From assembly GCA_010279815.1 (NCBI GenBank), contig QEOQ01000508.1, positions 5,083,409-5,104,115 on the forward strand: 20,707 nucleotides of DNA, given 5' to 3'. This document shows positions 1 through 8,227 of this stretch, one piece after another (position 1 is the stretch's first letter; each line of letters opens with the position of its first letter). The stretch comes from Brachionus plicatilis. Its lineage: Eukaryota; Rotifera; Eurotatoria; Ploima; Brachionidae. The notes below the pieces were generated by a model that ran no database searches, was not told the origin of the DNA, and saw only the letters and a program-made list of their open reading frames with translations. A program made the translations under genes and the position numbers.

Positions 1-296
1 GATTTATTCCCGTTATTCCCTATATTTAATAGAGTTATTGTAAAAATGGTAATAAAACTTTAAATAAAGAATCGATTTATTTAAACCATATTTTCAATCA
101 TTAATAAAAAAACATAAAAAAATTGTGGGAAAATTTAAGTAGTTTTGCCATTTGTTGACGTAAAAACTTGTAAAATACTTTTTTACGTATAAAATCTTCA
201 TAACTACTGTAAAATTAAAATATTTTACTATTCTAAAATTTAGATTTTGAAAAATATGATGTTGTCATAAATTCACAATAACTATAAAGATTGGTT

Positions 297-416
297 AATT
301 TTGGTGGCCTTTCAACTTGTTATATTTTTAGTTGACAGACTTTTTACTTAAAAACAAGTCTGCCGTCAACTTCTAAACTAAATTCATTCAAAATCTATGA
401 ATGCCACAAATTTTTA
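297..416. repeat. Imperfect foldback (hairpin) sequence
   Basis: The core arms are GTTGACAGACTT at 331-342 and AAGTCTGCCGTCAAC at 356-370, which pair except for a three-base bulge. Weaker outer pairing (GGTGGC near 303 with GCCAC near 402) suggests an original inverted-repeat element of about 120 bp. No target-site duplication is evident. It may be a decayed MITE. Confidence 0.4.
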
Positions 417-484
417 AATTTTGTTATAGGTTGTCATTTTTTAAGATAAAAATAAAAATTAGCTTATCTATTAATAATTAATTT

Positions 485-617
485 TTTTTTGTCTCTTAAA
501 TTATATCTTCTATTATCAATATCATGAGCACCTCCAATTGTAACCATCAATAGCATCTATCTGTTCTTGTAATTTAAGTTGATTTGAACATTTACAATAA
601 ATTTTTGAAGGAATTAG
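485..617 (-). pseudogene. Broken zinc-ribbon fragment resembling ISXO2/Merlin-type transposases
   Basis: On the minus strand, 611-525 reads PSKIYCKCSNQLKLQEQIDA followed by IDGYNWRCS and then a stop. A second frame continues HDIDNRRYNLRDKK. The pattern C-x-C followed about 20 residues later by DGY-x-W-R-C is the N-terminal zinc ribbon typical of ISXO2-like transposases, which Merlin DNA transposons carry. The usual order is the C-x-C pair, the DGY-x-W-x-C block, then a basic stretch. Here the frame shifts right after the WRC block, and no DDE catalytic domain follows. It lies inside the presumed first intron of the DNAJC21-like gene. The match is short and made by eye, so the family name is tentative. 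Confidence 0.4.
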
Positions 618-837
618 TTTTTAAAATTGAAGTTATCATATAAGCTAAAAATTTTCATTAATTTCAGTAATTTCTGAAAAATTCAGTTTAGTAAATTGAG
701 TTCGAACATTTTTATGAAAGTTTTAAACAAAATTTTTCATTTAAAAATTTGAGGAATACAAATATTAAGTTAAGATTAATAAAATCAAATTTCACAACTA
801 ATAGCTTTCTAAATTAATCTTAATATTTTAAAATTGT

Positions 838-892
838 CGGCCAGTTAGCCAAATTCATGGCCAAAATTTTAATTTGACTGGCCATCAATTTC
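838..892. repeat. Imperfect hairpin with GGCCAGT arms
   Basis: CGGCCAGT followed by CAAATT at about 838-858 is answered by AATTTGACTGGCC at about 877-890. A second GGCCA lies between them. It is more GC-rich than its surroundings and may be the end of a decayed element. Function unknown. Confidence 0.35.
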
Positions 893-1032
893 ATTTTTGT
901 TTTTTGTAACACATTTTTATAAGTTTATTACAGTGTCCTTACAAAAAAAAACTCAAATTTTGAATTTTATTTTTGATTCAAAATTTCAAAGAGAACTTTT
1001 TTTTTTATTGACTACTTTTAGTAAAAATATAC

Positions 1033-1129
1033 CTGGATGCCATTGAAGGGCAGCTTTTCGATAGGCTTTTTTAATGTCATCAACTGTGGCATCCATTGGA
1101 ATTGCCAATACTTCATAGTGACACCTCAT
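1033..1129 (-). CDS. DNAJC21: DNAJC21-like J-domain protein, first exon only
   Basis: The exon encodes 32 residues starting [14 protein letters not shown] and ending in [10 protein letters not shown], with one base of the next codon before a GTATAT donor. This is the N-terminal half of a J domain: helix I, the basic helix II ([13 protein letters not shown]) and the first two residues of HPD. The Asp codon of HPD is split by the intron. The M-[KR]-C-H-Y-E start is characteristic of DNAJC21/JJJ1, an Hsp70 co-chaperone that acts in late 60S ribosome biogenesis. The rest of the gene lies beyond the left edge or beyond a long intron. The start codon is immediately preceded by TTTTTAG, a splice-acceptor sequence touching the ATG, and MTG1 ends only 100 bp upstream on the same strand. 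Other DNAJ family members cannot be excluded from one exon. Confidence 0.75.
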
Positions 1130-1229
1130 CTAAAAATTTTTATTTTAAAACCATATATTTTCAAAAATCTTCGGATATTACTCCAAATAAAACATAATTA
1201 TAAAATAAATTTTTTTATTCAACATTTAT
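1130..1229 (-). promoter_or_regulatory. Short MTG1-DNAJC21 spacer with poly(A) signals and a possible trans-splice acceptor
   Basis: On the minus strand the MTG1 stop overlaps one AATAAA (1230-1225), and a second AATAAA lies at 1219-1214. About 85 bases later comes AAAATTTTTAG directly against the DNAJC21-like ATG. A poly(A) signal, a spacer near 100 bp and an acceptor at the next start is the arrangement of polycistronic pre-mRNAs resolved by spliced-leader trans-splicing, as in nematodes and some other invertebrates. Operon processing is inferred; no spliced leader gene was identified. Confidence 0.4.
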
Positions 1230-3220
1230 TCATACAAATTTGTCTAATTCTAGTCCATCTTCTTCTTCTTCTTGTAGAACTATATCTTCGTCAAGCATGG
1301 ATTTTCCGAGATGACCATCAAAAAAATGCTTTATCATCATGTGACCAGCAGCATCAATGTCATATATTTTTTTCATTGAATTATCAAACCCCTTCATTAT
1401 TTTTATTTTGTTTGTTTTTTTAGCAATGTGAAGGAGGACATCAAAAATGGTGTCCGATGGTTCTTTCAACCCATAATATTCTACATATCTTATTTGTTTA
1501 TTATTATTAATGAAATTAATTTAATGTAATTTCAAAATACTTGAAATTTGAAGACTTATTTAATCTGAAAAGAAGGTAGTCTGCAAGGATATCTGAGTTT
1601 ACTTGGTGATTTTTTACGCAGTCTTAAAAAAATTTTAATTTTAATTTTTTAAAAGGCATCAAATTTCTTACTAAGGCAAGCTAATTTAAAACCAGTTTCA
1701 ATATTTTCAAAAGTGGGCTCCAACACCCCAGGTGTATCATAAATAAACACTAATGGATTTTGGTTGATCTTATCAATATGAAAAAAATTTTTTGCTTAAA
1801 ACACAACAGAAAAAAAAAAAATTTTTTTTACTTTAACTTTACTTTGGACTGCTCTGGTAATTCCAGGCTCACTTCCCACTTTGACTGCGTTCCCTAAGAA
1901 CAAAAAAATTATTACTAATTCTCTATGATTATTATGACTATGAGTATGACTATTAATATTTCAATTAAAACAAATAATCTTTAAATATTATATCATATTT
2001 TAGATTAAATTTGATTGTCGTAATTTAAGATTTTAAAAACAATTTTGAGGAATTAATAGATATAAAAGCGATTTTAATTTCTTTATTTTATAATAAATGT
2101 CTTGTAGAAAAAACAATAAATTAACAATGATAGCAAAAATTTTAATTTTATATTGTGTTATTGGTGTAATTATTGCAAAGAATTTAGTTGACTCAAATCT
2201 GGATGAAATGGTTGAGAAGAAAAAATTTGTCAACTTGTTTAAAAAGAGCATTTTAAATGAAGATTCGAAAAATTTATTAATAAAAAGTTTTCTCGAGACT
2301 TATCAGCTACTCAAAGATCCACAATTGACATATTTTCAGCGTTTTAAGATCACGCAATATTTACAGAAGATAACTCAAGAACTAAAAAAGTATATAAATG
2401 GAAAAGAAGAAGACTTTTATGCAGAGATTTTGGCGCGAGGCTACCAACCAACTAGAGAAAAATTCGATTATGGCGAAAGACAGCCCTTCAAGTGGGGACG
2501 TTAAACAAAATCGTTTCTAAGACAATTTTTATTTTCAAAACTATCAATAAAATTTATTACCTTTTTTTAAATGAAAATTTCTTAATTTGTTAATCAATGT
2601 AGACTTGCCTACATTAGGTACGCCAACGACCAAAAGATGATAATCTGTTGCCTACTAAGCAACAATTATTTAATCACTTAAACACTTTTTAAAAATCATC
2701 AATTGCCTACCAGTTCTCGGTTAAATCTAAATTGATTTTCAATTTGAGAGGTAATGTCAGGTAAAATCTATTTAATAAATTTTATTTTTAGACTAGAAAT
2801 AAAAACTTAAATAAAAGCAAACTTTTCTGTATGTTTTATCTGCAGAGTCTCTCAAATTAGTGAAATAAACAGGAGAATAGCCTTCTTTTGCCAGTTTGCT
2901 TGTTATTGTCTTCTTGTCTTTCAGGTCTGTTAAATCAGCCTTATTTAAAACGTATGCATACGGCTTGTTGCCGACTACTGACTGTCGGAATTGTAGATTT
3001 CTGCCAGTAAAAGGTGCCTAAATTGGATATAATTTTAAAAAAATTTATGTCAAATTGAGCATTTTTTCTTTACTCTGGCATCATGGACTTCAATTACAGC
3101 ATCTACACTTGGTAAATGTTCGTGCATTTTCTTTAATCCCTTTGCCATATGACCAGGAAACCATTGATATAGTTCTTTGGATATTCTGCTAAAATCAAAC
3201 TGTGTTCGAAATTTGGACAT
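1230..3220 (-). CDS. MTG1: Mitochondrial ribosome-associated GTPase 1 (MTG1), eight exons
   Basis: Exons (minus): 3220-3074, 3017-2823, 2767-2711, 2651-2561, 1893-1832, 1768-1672, 1622-1541, 1488-1230. They join in frame to 329 residues, close to human MTG1 (about 334). The protein is a circularly permuted GTPase of the YlqF/MTG1 family, acting in mitochondrial large-subunit assembly at the inner membrane. The N-terminal [10 protein letters not shown] is the family signature. G4 NKAD is at 74-77, G1 GVPNVGKST at 143-151, G2 PGIT at 173-176 and G3 DTPG at 195-198, in the permuted G4-G1-G2-G3 order. The C-terminal part (ILADYLL, KYVEYYGL) also matches the family. The start is the ATG at 3220; an in-frame TTG upstream is not needed. 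Introns are 49-63 bp except intron 4 (667 bp), which contains an opposite-strand gene. Confidence 0.93.
2097..2504 (+). CDS. Small secreted helical protein, possible peptide precursor, nested in MTG1 intron 4
   Basis: This single-exon gene encodes 135 residues and lies wholly within an MTG1 intron on the opposite strand. A short basic head precedes a hydrophobic segment ([17 protein letters not shown], residues 11-27), which looks like a signal peptide with cleavage near Ala27-Lys28. The second Met (residue 11) may be the true start. The mature part is rich in Lys, Leu and Phe, has no cysteines and looks helical. It ends [12 protein letters not shown]-terminal Gly-Arg could give an amidated Trp after carboxypeptidase trimming, and an Arg-Gln junction just before could release a short pyroglutamyl peptide. 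That would suit a neuropeptide precursor but is inference; no family was recognised. The presence of one long frame with signal peptide in otherwise stop-rich AT sequence supports a real gene. Confidence 0.6.
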   Translation: MSCRKNNKLTMIAKILILYCVIGVIIAKNLVDSNLDEMVEKKKFVNLFKKSILNEDSKNLLIKSFLETYQLLKDPQLTYFQRFKITQYLQKITQELKKYINGKEEDFYAEILARGYQPTREKFDYGERQPFKWGR

Positions 3221-3606
3221 TTCGATAATCAAAGCAAAAAATTTATTTAATTTTTATTAATTTGAAATTAGTTGATGGGACTGTTTGATTTTGACTATTA
3301 AGTTGATTTTTTGAAAATAAAAATTTTAATTGGGATAATTTATTTTTTTCAAAATTTCATAATAGGCACATTTTTGCCTCAAAAGTAAAGATTATTTTGG
3401 TAATTTGGATTAAAAAATTAAATTAAATAAATAGAAGAATATTTATAGCTTTAAATTTTTTTATTTGAAAATAACTTTTAAATAAAATTAAATTTTATTT
3501 ATTTGAAAAAAAGAATTTTAAAATAAAATTTTCTCATATGTATCAACAATGAAAATAATTACTATTTGTGTACTATTTAAAAAAAATAAATAATAAAATT
3601 TTAATT
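3221..3606. other. PRKCSH-MTG1 intergenic spacer
   Basis: This 386-bp AT-rich spacer follows the glucosidase II beta stop and precedes the MTG1 start on the minus strand. It has several AATAAA-like hexamers on that strand and no ORF of note. It must hold the end of one transcript and the start of the next. No acceptor abuts the MTG1 ATG, unlike the DNAJC21-like gene. Confidence 0.5.
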
Positions 3607-5118
3607 TCAGCATACTGCTGGTGTTGACAAAACAAAAACATAGACACACTTTTGAGGCTCTTGCACACTGATTATCTCATCTTTAATGCCACATTTGAAA
3701 TTTATCTTAAATTTTAAATTTATTAAAAATCTTGTAATCTTAATTTATCGATTCAATTTACTTCACTTGATCTCGCTTGGGGACAGTTTGTTGATTCTCC
3801 ATTGTTCATTTTTAGAGACCATTCACCAATTCTTTTTCGGATAAGTTGTGGATCACGACCAATATTTACATGCTAAAAAAATTGATAATTAATTTTTAAA
3901 AAATAAAATTAATTCACTTTATTTGAATCTATTTGCAAGACTTCTTTGTAAGGACAAACTTTGAAAGTATATTTTGACAAAAATATTTCAAAACAAAATC
4001 TGCTAATTCTATAAAAGACACCTTTCGGACCATAAAGCTTATCAAAAAGATTACAAAAATAAAAAAACATTTTATTTGCATTACTTTTTCATCCTTAAGT
4101 ATTCCCTCAGCTAAATATTTTTTTTTCTCCGACAAACCTTTGGTCTTCAAGTCGATCTCTTTTTTTTTGTCAAATATCAAACCTGAGCAAAAGTTTTTGC
4201 ACTTTATTTCCTCTTTCTCTTTTTCAATTTATTAATAATTTTAATCAATTTACATATTTTAATTTACCATCACTTCCATCACAACAATCACATATTTTAT
4301 CATTCACTGAAATTGAATCAATTATAATTTTATCAAAAATTTTTGATAGCGTACCAATTGTTACCTTTATATGAAGGAATCCGATAATCAAATAAAAGCT
4401 CATTTTGAGTGTCACAATAAAAGCTTGAAATTAAAAAATTATATTTCATAAAATTCATTTAAAATAAAAGCACTCACAATCCAAATTGACAAGCATTAGT
4501 TCCCGGTTCATCAGTACCATCCACACAGTCACAAAAATTATCATTTAATTGTTCATATGGAATAAATTGCTTTTGATTTAAATTTTAAAATAAGTTCATT
4601 ATTTTTTAAAGTATGTTTACATTTGAATTTAAACACTTGAATTTATTTTTTGCTTTTGGTTGATATGAAAAAATATTTTTTTTGTGAATACCACGAATTT
4701 TTGTCACAGGTAAAAGCTTATCTGAGCCAATAAAGCGATTTTCGTGTTCAATACTCAAGAATTTATTTCCTTCTGATGATTGATTTTCATAGGGAAAATT
4801 TTTTTCAGTCACATAAATTTTTTTGAATTTATTAAAATAGAATATTTGTTGATTAAATGGTAGCAAGTCGATTAATTGAGGATTAAGATTCGAATCTAGC
4901 GGGATCAAAAATTCTGTTTTATTAATTACTAAAATTTTATTGCTAAATTTGGCTTCTTTTATTGATTGAAATTTTTTAACTTCGAGTAATTTTGGATTCA
5001 ATTTTGTCTCACTATTTGTTTGCTTTAAATTGATGATAAAACTGAATTGAAATAAAGAAAAAATTAAAGCAAATGTTATCAATAATATTAAAATATGATT
5101 AATTTTTAGACGTTTCAT
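3607..5118 (-). CDS. PRKCSH: Glucosidase II beta subunit-like protein, eight exons, atypical ends
   Basis: Exons (minus): 5118-4621, 4569-4478, 4423-4365, 4306-4268, 4218-4085, 4037-3918, 3872-3762, 3705-3607. They join in frame to 383 residues. Glucosidase II trims glucose from N-glycans in the ER; the beta subunit recruits and guides the catalytic subunit. Landmarks: RGI (142-144), two LDLa-like repeats ([12 protein letters not shown] from 179; CDCCDGSDE from 222), a short charged linker (231-274) and an MRH domain (275-383). The four mannose-binding MRH positions appear to be present: Q309, R348, E367, Y373. Odd features: a hydrophobic segment (about 9-30) followed by roughly 110 extra residues before RGI; a linker much shorter than the human acidic/coiled-coil region; and a stop immediately after the last MRH cysteine, so no HDEL-type retention signal. 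Membrane anchoring may replace retention. Confidence 0.9.
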
Positions 5119-5479
5119 TTAATGTTTAATAATTTAACACCATCAATCACAAAATTTAATAAATAATTAAAAATTAAAAAAGTTCTATTAATTTACAATA
5201 TATGCAAGACAAAATAAATATTTAAAAAAAGCAATTCTTCAAAACTAACATACCGATTTTGCCATTTTTTTTTATTTAAAAGCAGCTTTTAAATAACATT
5301 TTTATGTCAGGTTATAGAATTTATTACTTTGATCTTTAAAATCCTTAAAATCAAAAACTTATCAAGCTTTTTTAATTTTATATTTTAATTAAACTATTTA
5401 AAAGTGTCATCGTCGTTGTAATGGCCATTGAAATTTTTTTATTTTTAATTATTCAATTAGAAATTTATCTTGATTGACG

Positions 5480-5830
5480 TTTTTTAATTGATTCTTTTGG
5501 AAAATTGAAGTTTGAGATCAAGATCATATTTTAAAAATATAAAATGAAATATTTTTTTAAGGATAAGAGAAAAATAATTTTTTTCCTAAACAATTACTTG
5601 GCTTGTCATGTTTATTTTCATATATTTAAAATGTCCCTTTTTATTGAACTCTAATAGCCTTGAATTTTTTAATTAATTTAAAAAAAAAATTTTAAAAGCA
5701 AAAAAATTAATTTTTTTAAATGAAAAAATAAAATTTAGTTTGAATGAATGAATATATGTTATGAATTTGAATTTTTGAAATCCTTAAAATCAATCAATTG
5801 GATTAATTAAGTTAAAAAATTTAAAATGAT
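5480..5830 (+). repeat. Dispersed repeat, copy 1
   Basis: This block is a diverged direct copy of about 14590-14930. The best shared core is AAAATTGAAGTTTGAGATCA at 5501-5520, followed in both copies by the same order of blocks: an ATATTTTTTTA run, AGAGAAAA, TTTTTATTGAA followed by CTAATAG, a TTTTTTAATT run, and GTGAATTTGAATT (ATGAATTTGAATT here). The two copies are in the same orientation. No ORF or clear ends are visible, so it may be a decayed non-autonomous element. Confidence 0.5.
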
Positions 5831-6281
5831 CGCTTTGATCTAAAAATTTGATCTGTTACTTTAATTTGCCGTTCTTTTACCAAAAAAATGTAATTTACTT
5901 CTTTATTTTTCATATTTTTTATATAGCATTATGAATTTTTTACCTAGTATATTTTTAAAATATTTACCTAGAATTTTGAATTTTTAACTAGCATTTAAAT
6001 GCATGCCTGGCTGATTAACACGATTTATTTAATACAAATAAATTTTTTTAATATTTGAAATTAAGATTTTTACAAAATTATATAAATAAAAAAAAAGAAT
6101 TAATTCTTTTGAAAACAATAAAACATTGATAAATTTACGACAAATTTTTAAAATTTTTTTACCAAGTCAATAAAGATCAAATTGATATTATTGAAAATTT
6201 ATAGCTTGAATGTTGCATATTTCAGTATTGATCTTTTGATCACAAAGCTATTTATTAGTCTAGAACAAAAAAATCCAAATG

Positions 6282-6321
6282 TTTTTCACCACTGTTGGTT
6301 TTTGTCATTGGTGGTGAAAAA
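6282..6321. repeat. Hairpin with 11-bp perfect stem
   Basis: TTTTTCACCAC (6282-6292) is the exact reverse complement of GTGGTGAAAAA (6311-6321) with an 18-nt loop. Without a downstream run or adjacent gene end it does not look like a terminator. It could be the end of a decayed inverted-repeat element or a structured transcript. Confidence 0.55.
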
Positions 6322-7654
6322 ACATCTCCTCATTATTAACATAAACTTATCGGAGGGTTAACATAATTTTGTTTCTTCTTAATTTTTTTCAACTTTACGC
6401 TAATAAAATACTCAAAAACGATAAGATCAATTTTTACCATATTTTAAAATAATTCTTTTAGTACTTAAGTCCATTGGTTAAATTTTTCTTAATATTCTTA
6501 TTCTTTCATTCTTTTGCAAATTTTTGTATTAAATAAGAATTTAAATTTTTTTTAGGAGACTTACCTTAATTCGCTCCCTTTGTTTTAGGGACTCATAACA
6601 TAATTGTATTTTTTCTTGAAAATGTTCTCAATAAGTTCTCATTAAGTTTTTTTGAAGAGTTTCAAGGATTTCAATAAATAATATCAAAAAATGTATTTTT
6701 TTATTATATTTTGAGATACGAATTTCACACTTATTATAAATTGTATAAAATTGGGACGATTTTTTTTCAGTGACGGGCATATGTGAAATCTAATAGAACT
6801 TTTATGTTTTTAACTATATTAAAAATGTTATAATTGAATCTATTATTATCTAATGTTATCTTAAAAAGTTAAAATATTAACTATTAGCACTTTTCCTATT
6901 TTATTTAGCCTTTAAAAATAAAGCTAAATTTTAAATAACAAATCTTTTAAAACCAAAAAAATACTATTTTTAATGATTCATACCTTCTAGTTCCCAACAT
7001 GCCCAAATATTTTTTTAAAGAGCTTTATTTATTTTTATAAACAAATTGGATCATTAAATTTTTTGGATCCTTTTTGAGTGACAAATTCATATTTCCGATG
7101 TTTATTTGGACTCAACAAGTGATATTAATAAATATGACCAGTAATTTTTTTAAAAGTTTTAATCAAGTTAACTAGATCATTTTTAAATCAAAGACAGCCA
7201 AAATCATATTGATAAAGAATAGAGATTGAACAAAAAAGTTAATCAAAAAATAAAACACACAAAATAAGTCTAAAATTTTTTTAATAGTTTATCTCAATCC
7301 TTCATTTTTTGTAATAATAAAAATAATATATTTTTGTCATTAAAATAAACTTAAATCCCAAATCAGGGTAAAAAATTTTAAATTAAATCTTACAAAATTA
7401 AGATGATATCGCTAGAAAAAAACCGAGTGAAATTTGCAGCAAGAATTCTTTAGACTTCTAGAATTTTGCCATCGCTACTTTGTGCTACTTTGTTTTAAAA
7501 AGTTTGGTCAAAAAAGAATTAATTATCTAAATAATTTTTTTAATTTTTTTGGAAAAAATAGAAATGATTTTTTATTAAATTTTTTTAACACCCGATGTAA
7601 TAGTTAATTTTAATTAAATTTAATTTATAAGATAAAATCTTAAAAAAGCTTAAA

Positions 7655-7701
7655 GAGCTTAAAAAAAATTTAATTTTAAAAATTAAATTTTTTTTAAGCT
7701 C
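7655..7701. repeat. Perfect 47-bp palindrome
   Basis: The left arm starts GAGCTT, followed by eight A and TTTAATTTT. The right arm is its exact reverse complement, giving 23-bp arms around a single central base at 7678. It stands 28 bp left of the CTCCG minisatellite element. Perfect arms of this length with almost no spacer are prone to cruciform extrusion and deletion, so it is likely young or maintained. Confidence 0.85.
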
Positions 7702-7729
7702 AATTATTTTTATTTTGCAAGCTTTGGTC

Positions 7730-8219
7730 AAGTGCTCAATTTCCGTTGTTCTCTTCGGTTTATTTCTCCTCTCTGTTTTGGTCCTCCGTTTCAGTCTCCG
7801 CTCCGTTTTGGTCCTCCGTTTCAGTCTCCGCTCCGTTTGGGTTTCTCCGTTTCCGTCTCCGCTCCGTTTTGGTCCTCCGTTTCAGTATCCGCTCCGTTTT
7901 GGTCCTCCGTTTCAGTCTCCGCTCCGTTTGGGTTTCTCCGTTTCGGTCTCCGCTCTGTTTGGGTCTTCCGTTTACGTCTCCGCTCCGTTCGGATTCTCCG
8001 TTAAAGACTCCGTTAAATCCGGAGGCTCCGTGCATTTACCCTTTTCCGGAATTTTTCTCCGTTCCAACCTTCGTCTCCGACTATTGTCACCGTTTATATC
8101 TCCGTTCCGTACGGTGTCATTCCGGAAATTCAACCGCTCCGTTTACGTTCCTCCGTTTAACCTTCCATTGATTTTTTTCCGGAGCCTTCCGGTGAACCCT
8201 CATCCGTTACCCAACACTA
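7730..8219. mobile_element. CTCCG minisatellite bounded by hAT-like ends; probable non-autonomous element
   Basis: A 30-31 bp unit made of two CTCCGTTT half-units repeats about eight times from roughly 7765 to 8010, then decays to scattered CTCCG and CCGG motifs. It is far richer in G and C than its surroundings. Because the main unit is 30 bp and lacks stops, several overlapping frames are open; I do not regard these as genes. The right end, read inward, is TAGTGTTGGGTAACGGATGA, a typical hAT-superfamily end. The left end is AAGTGCTC, weakly similar. The flanks CTTTGGTC (7722-7729) and CTTTTGAC (8220-8227) agree at six of eight bases, which could be an aged 8-bp target duplication. The CCGTT motif recurs in both the end and the internal repeats, suggesting amplified subterminal binding sites. 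No transposase is encoded. Confidence 0.55.
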
Positions 8220-8227
8220 CTTTTGAC

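Larger units (their letters stand above)
1..1032. other. Probable first intron of the DNAJC21-like gene; no gene seen except relics
   Basis: This AT-rich stretch lies downstream of the first DNAJC21-like exon on the minus strand. I could not find the next J-domain exon in it, so the first intron probably runs past the left edge. It contains two imperfect hairpins and a short broken transposase-like fragment, listed separately. Homopolymer runs and low-complexity AT sequence fill the rest. Confidence 0.5.
5119..7654. other. 2.5-kb AT-rich intergenic region without a supported gene
   Basis: The region holds long A and T runs and stop codons in all frames. It contains one copy of a dispersed repeat (about 5480-5830), a hairpin at 6282-6321, and a consensus splice donor beside a small hairpin near 6560-6591; all are listed separately. 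It must also contain the promoter of the glucosidase II beta gene. I saw no protein-coding exon with recognisable homology. Confidence 0.5.

Noticed and set aside
1037..1423. 128-codon plus-strand ORF
   Set aside because: It runs antisense over the DNAJC21-like first exon and the last MTG1 exon, both with clear homology; low-complexity Phe/Leu/Ile content marks it as a shadow.
2033..2251. 72-codon minus-strand ORF in MTG1 intron 4
   Set aside because: Overlaps the nested secreted-protein gene antisense and lacks MTG1 similarity; exon 5 of MTG1 lies further on with matching phase.
5253..5265. Minus-strand ATG GCA AAA TCG before a GTATGT donor, upstream of the glucosidase II beta start
   Set aside because: A four-codon exon cannot be supported without an obvious partner acceptor; the ATG at 5118 gives a complete gene.
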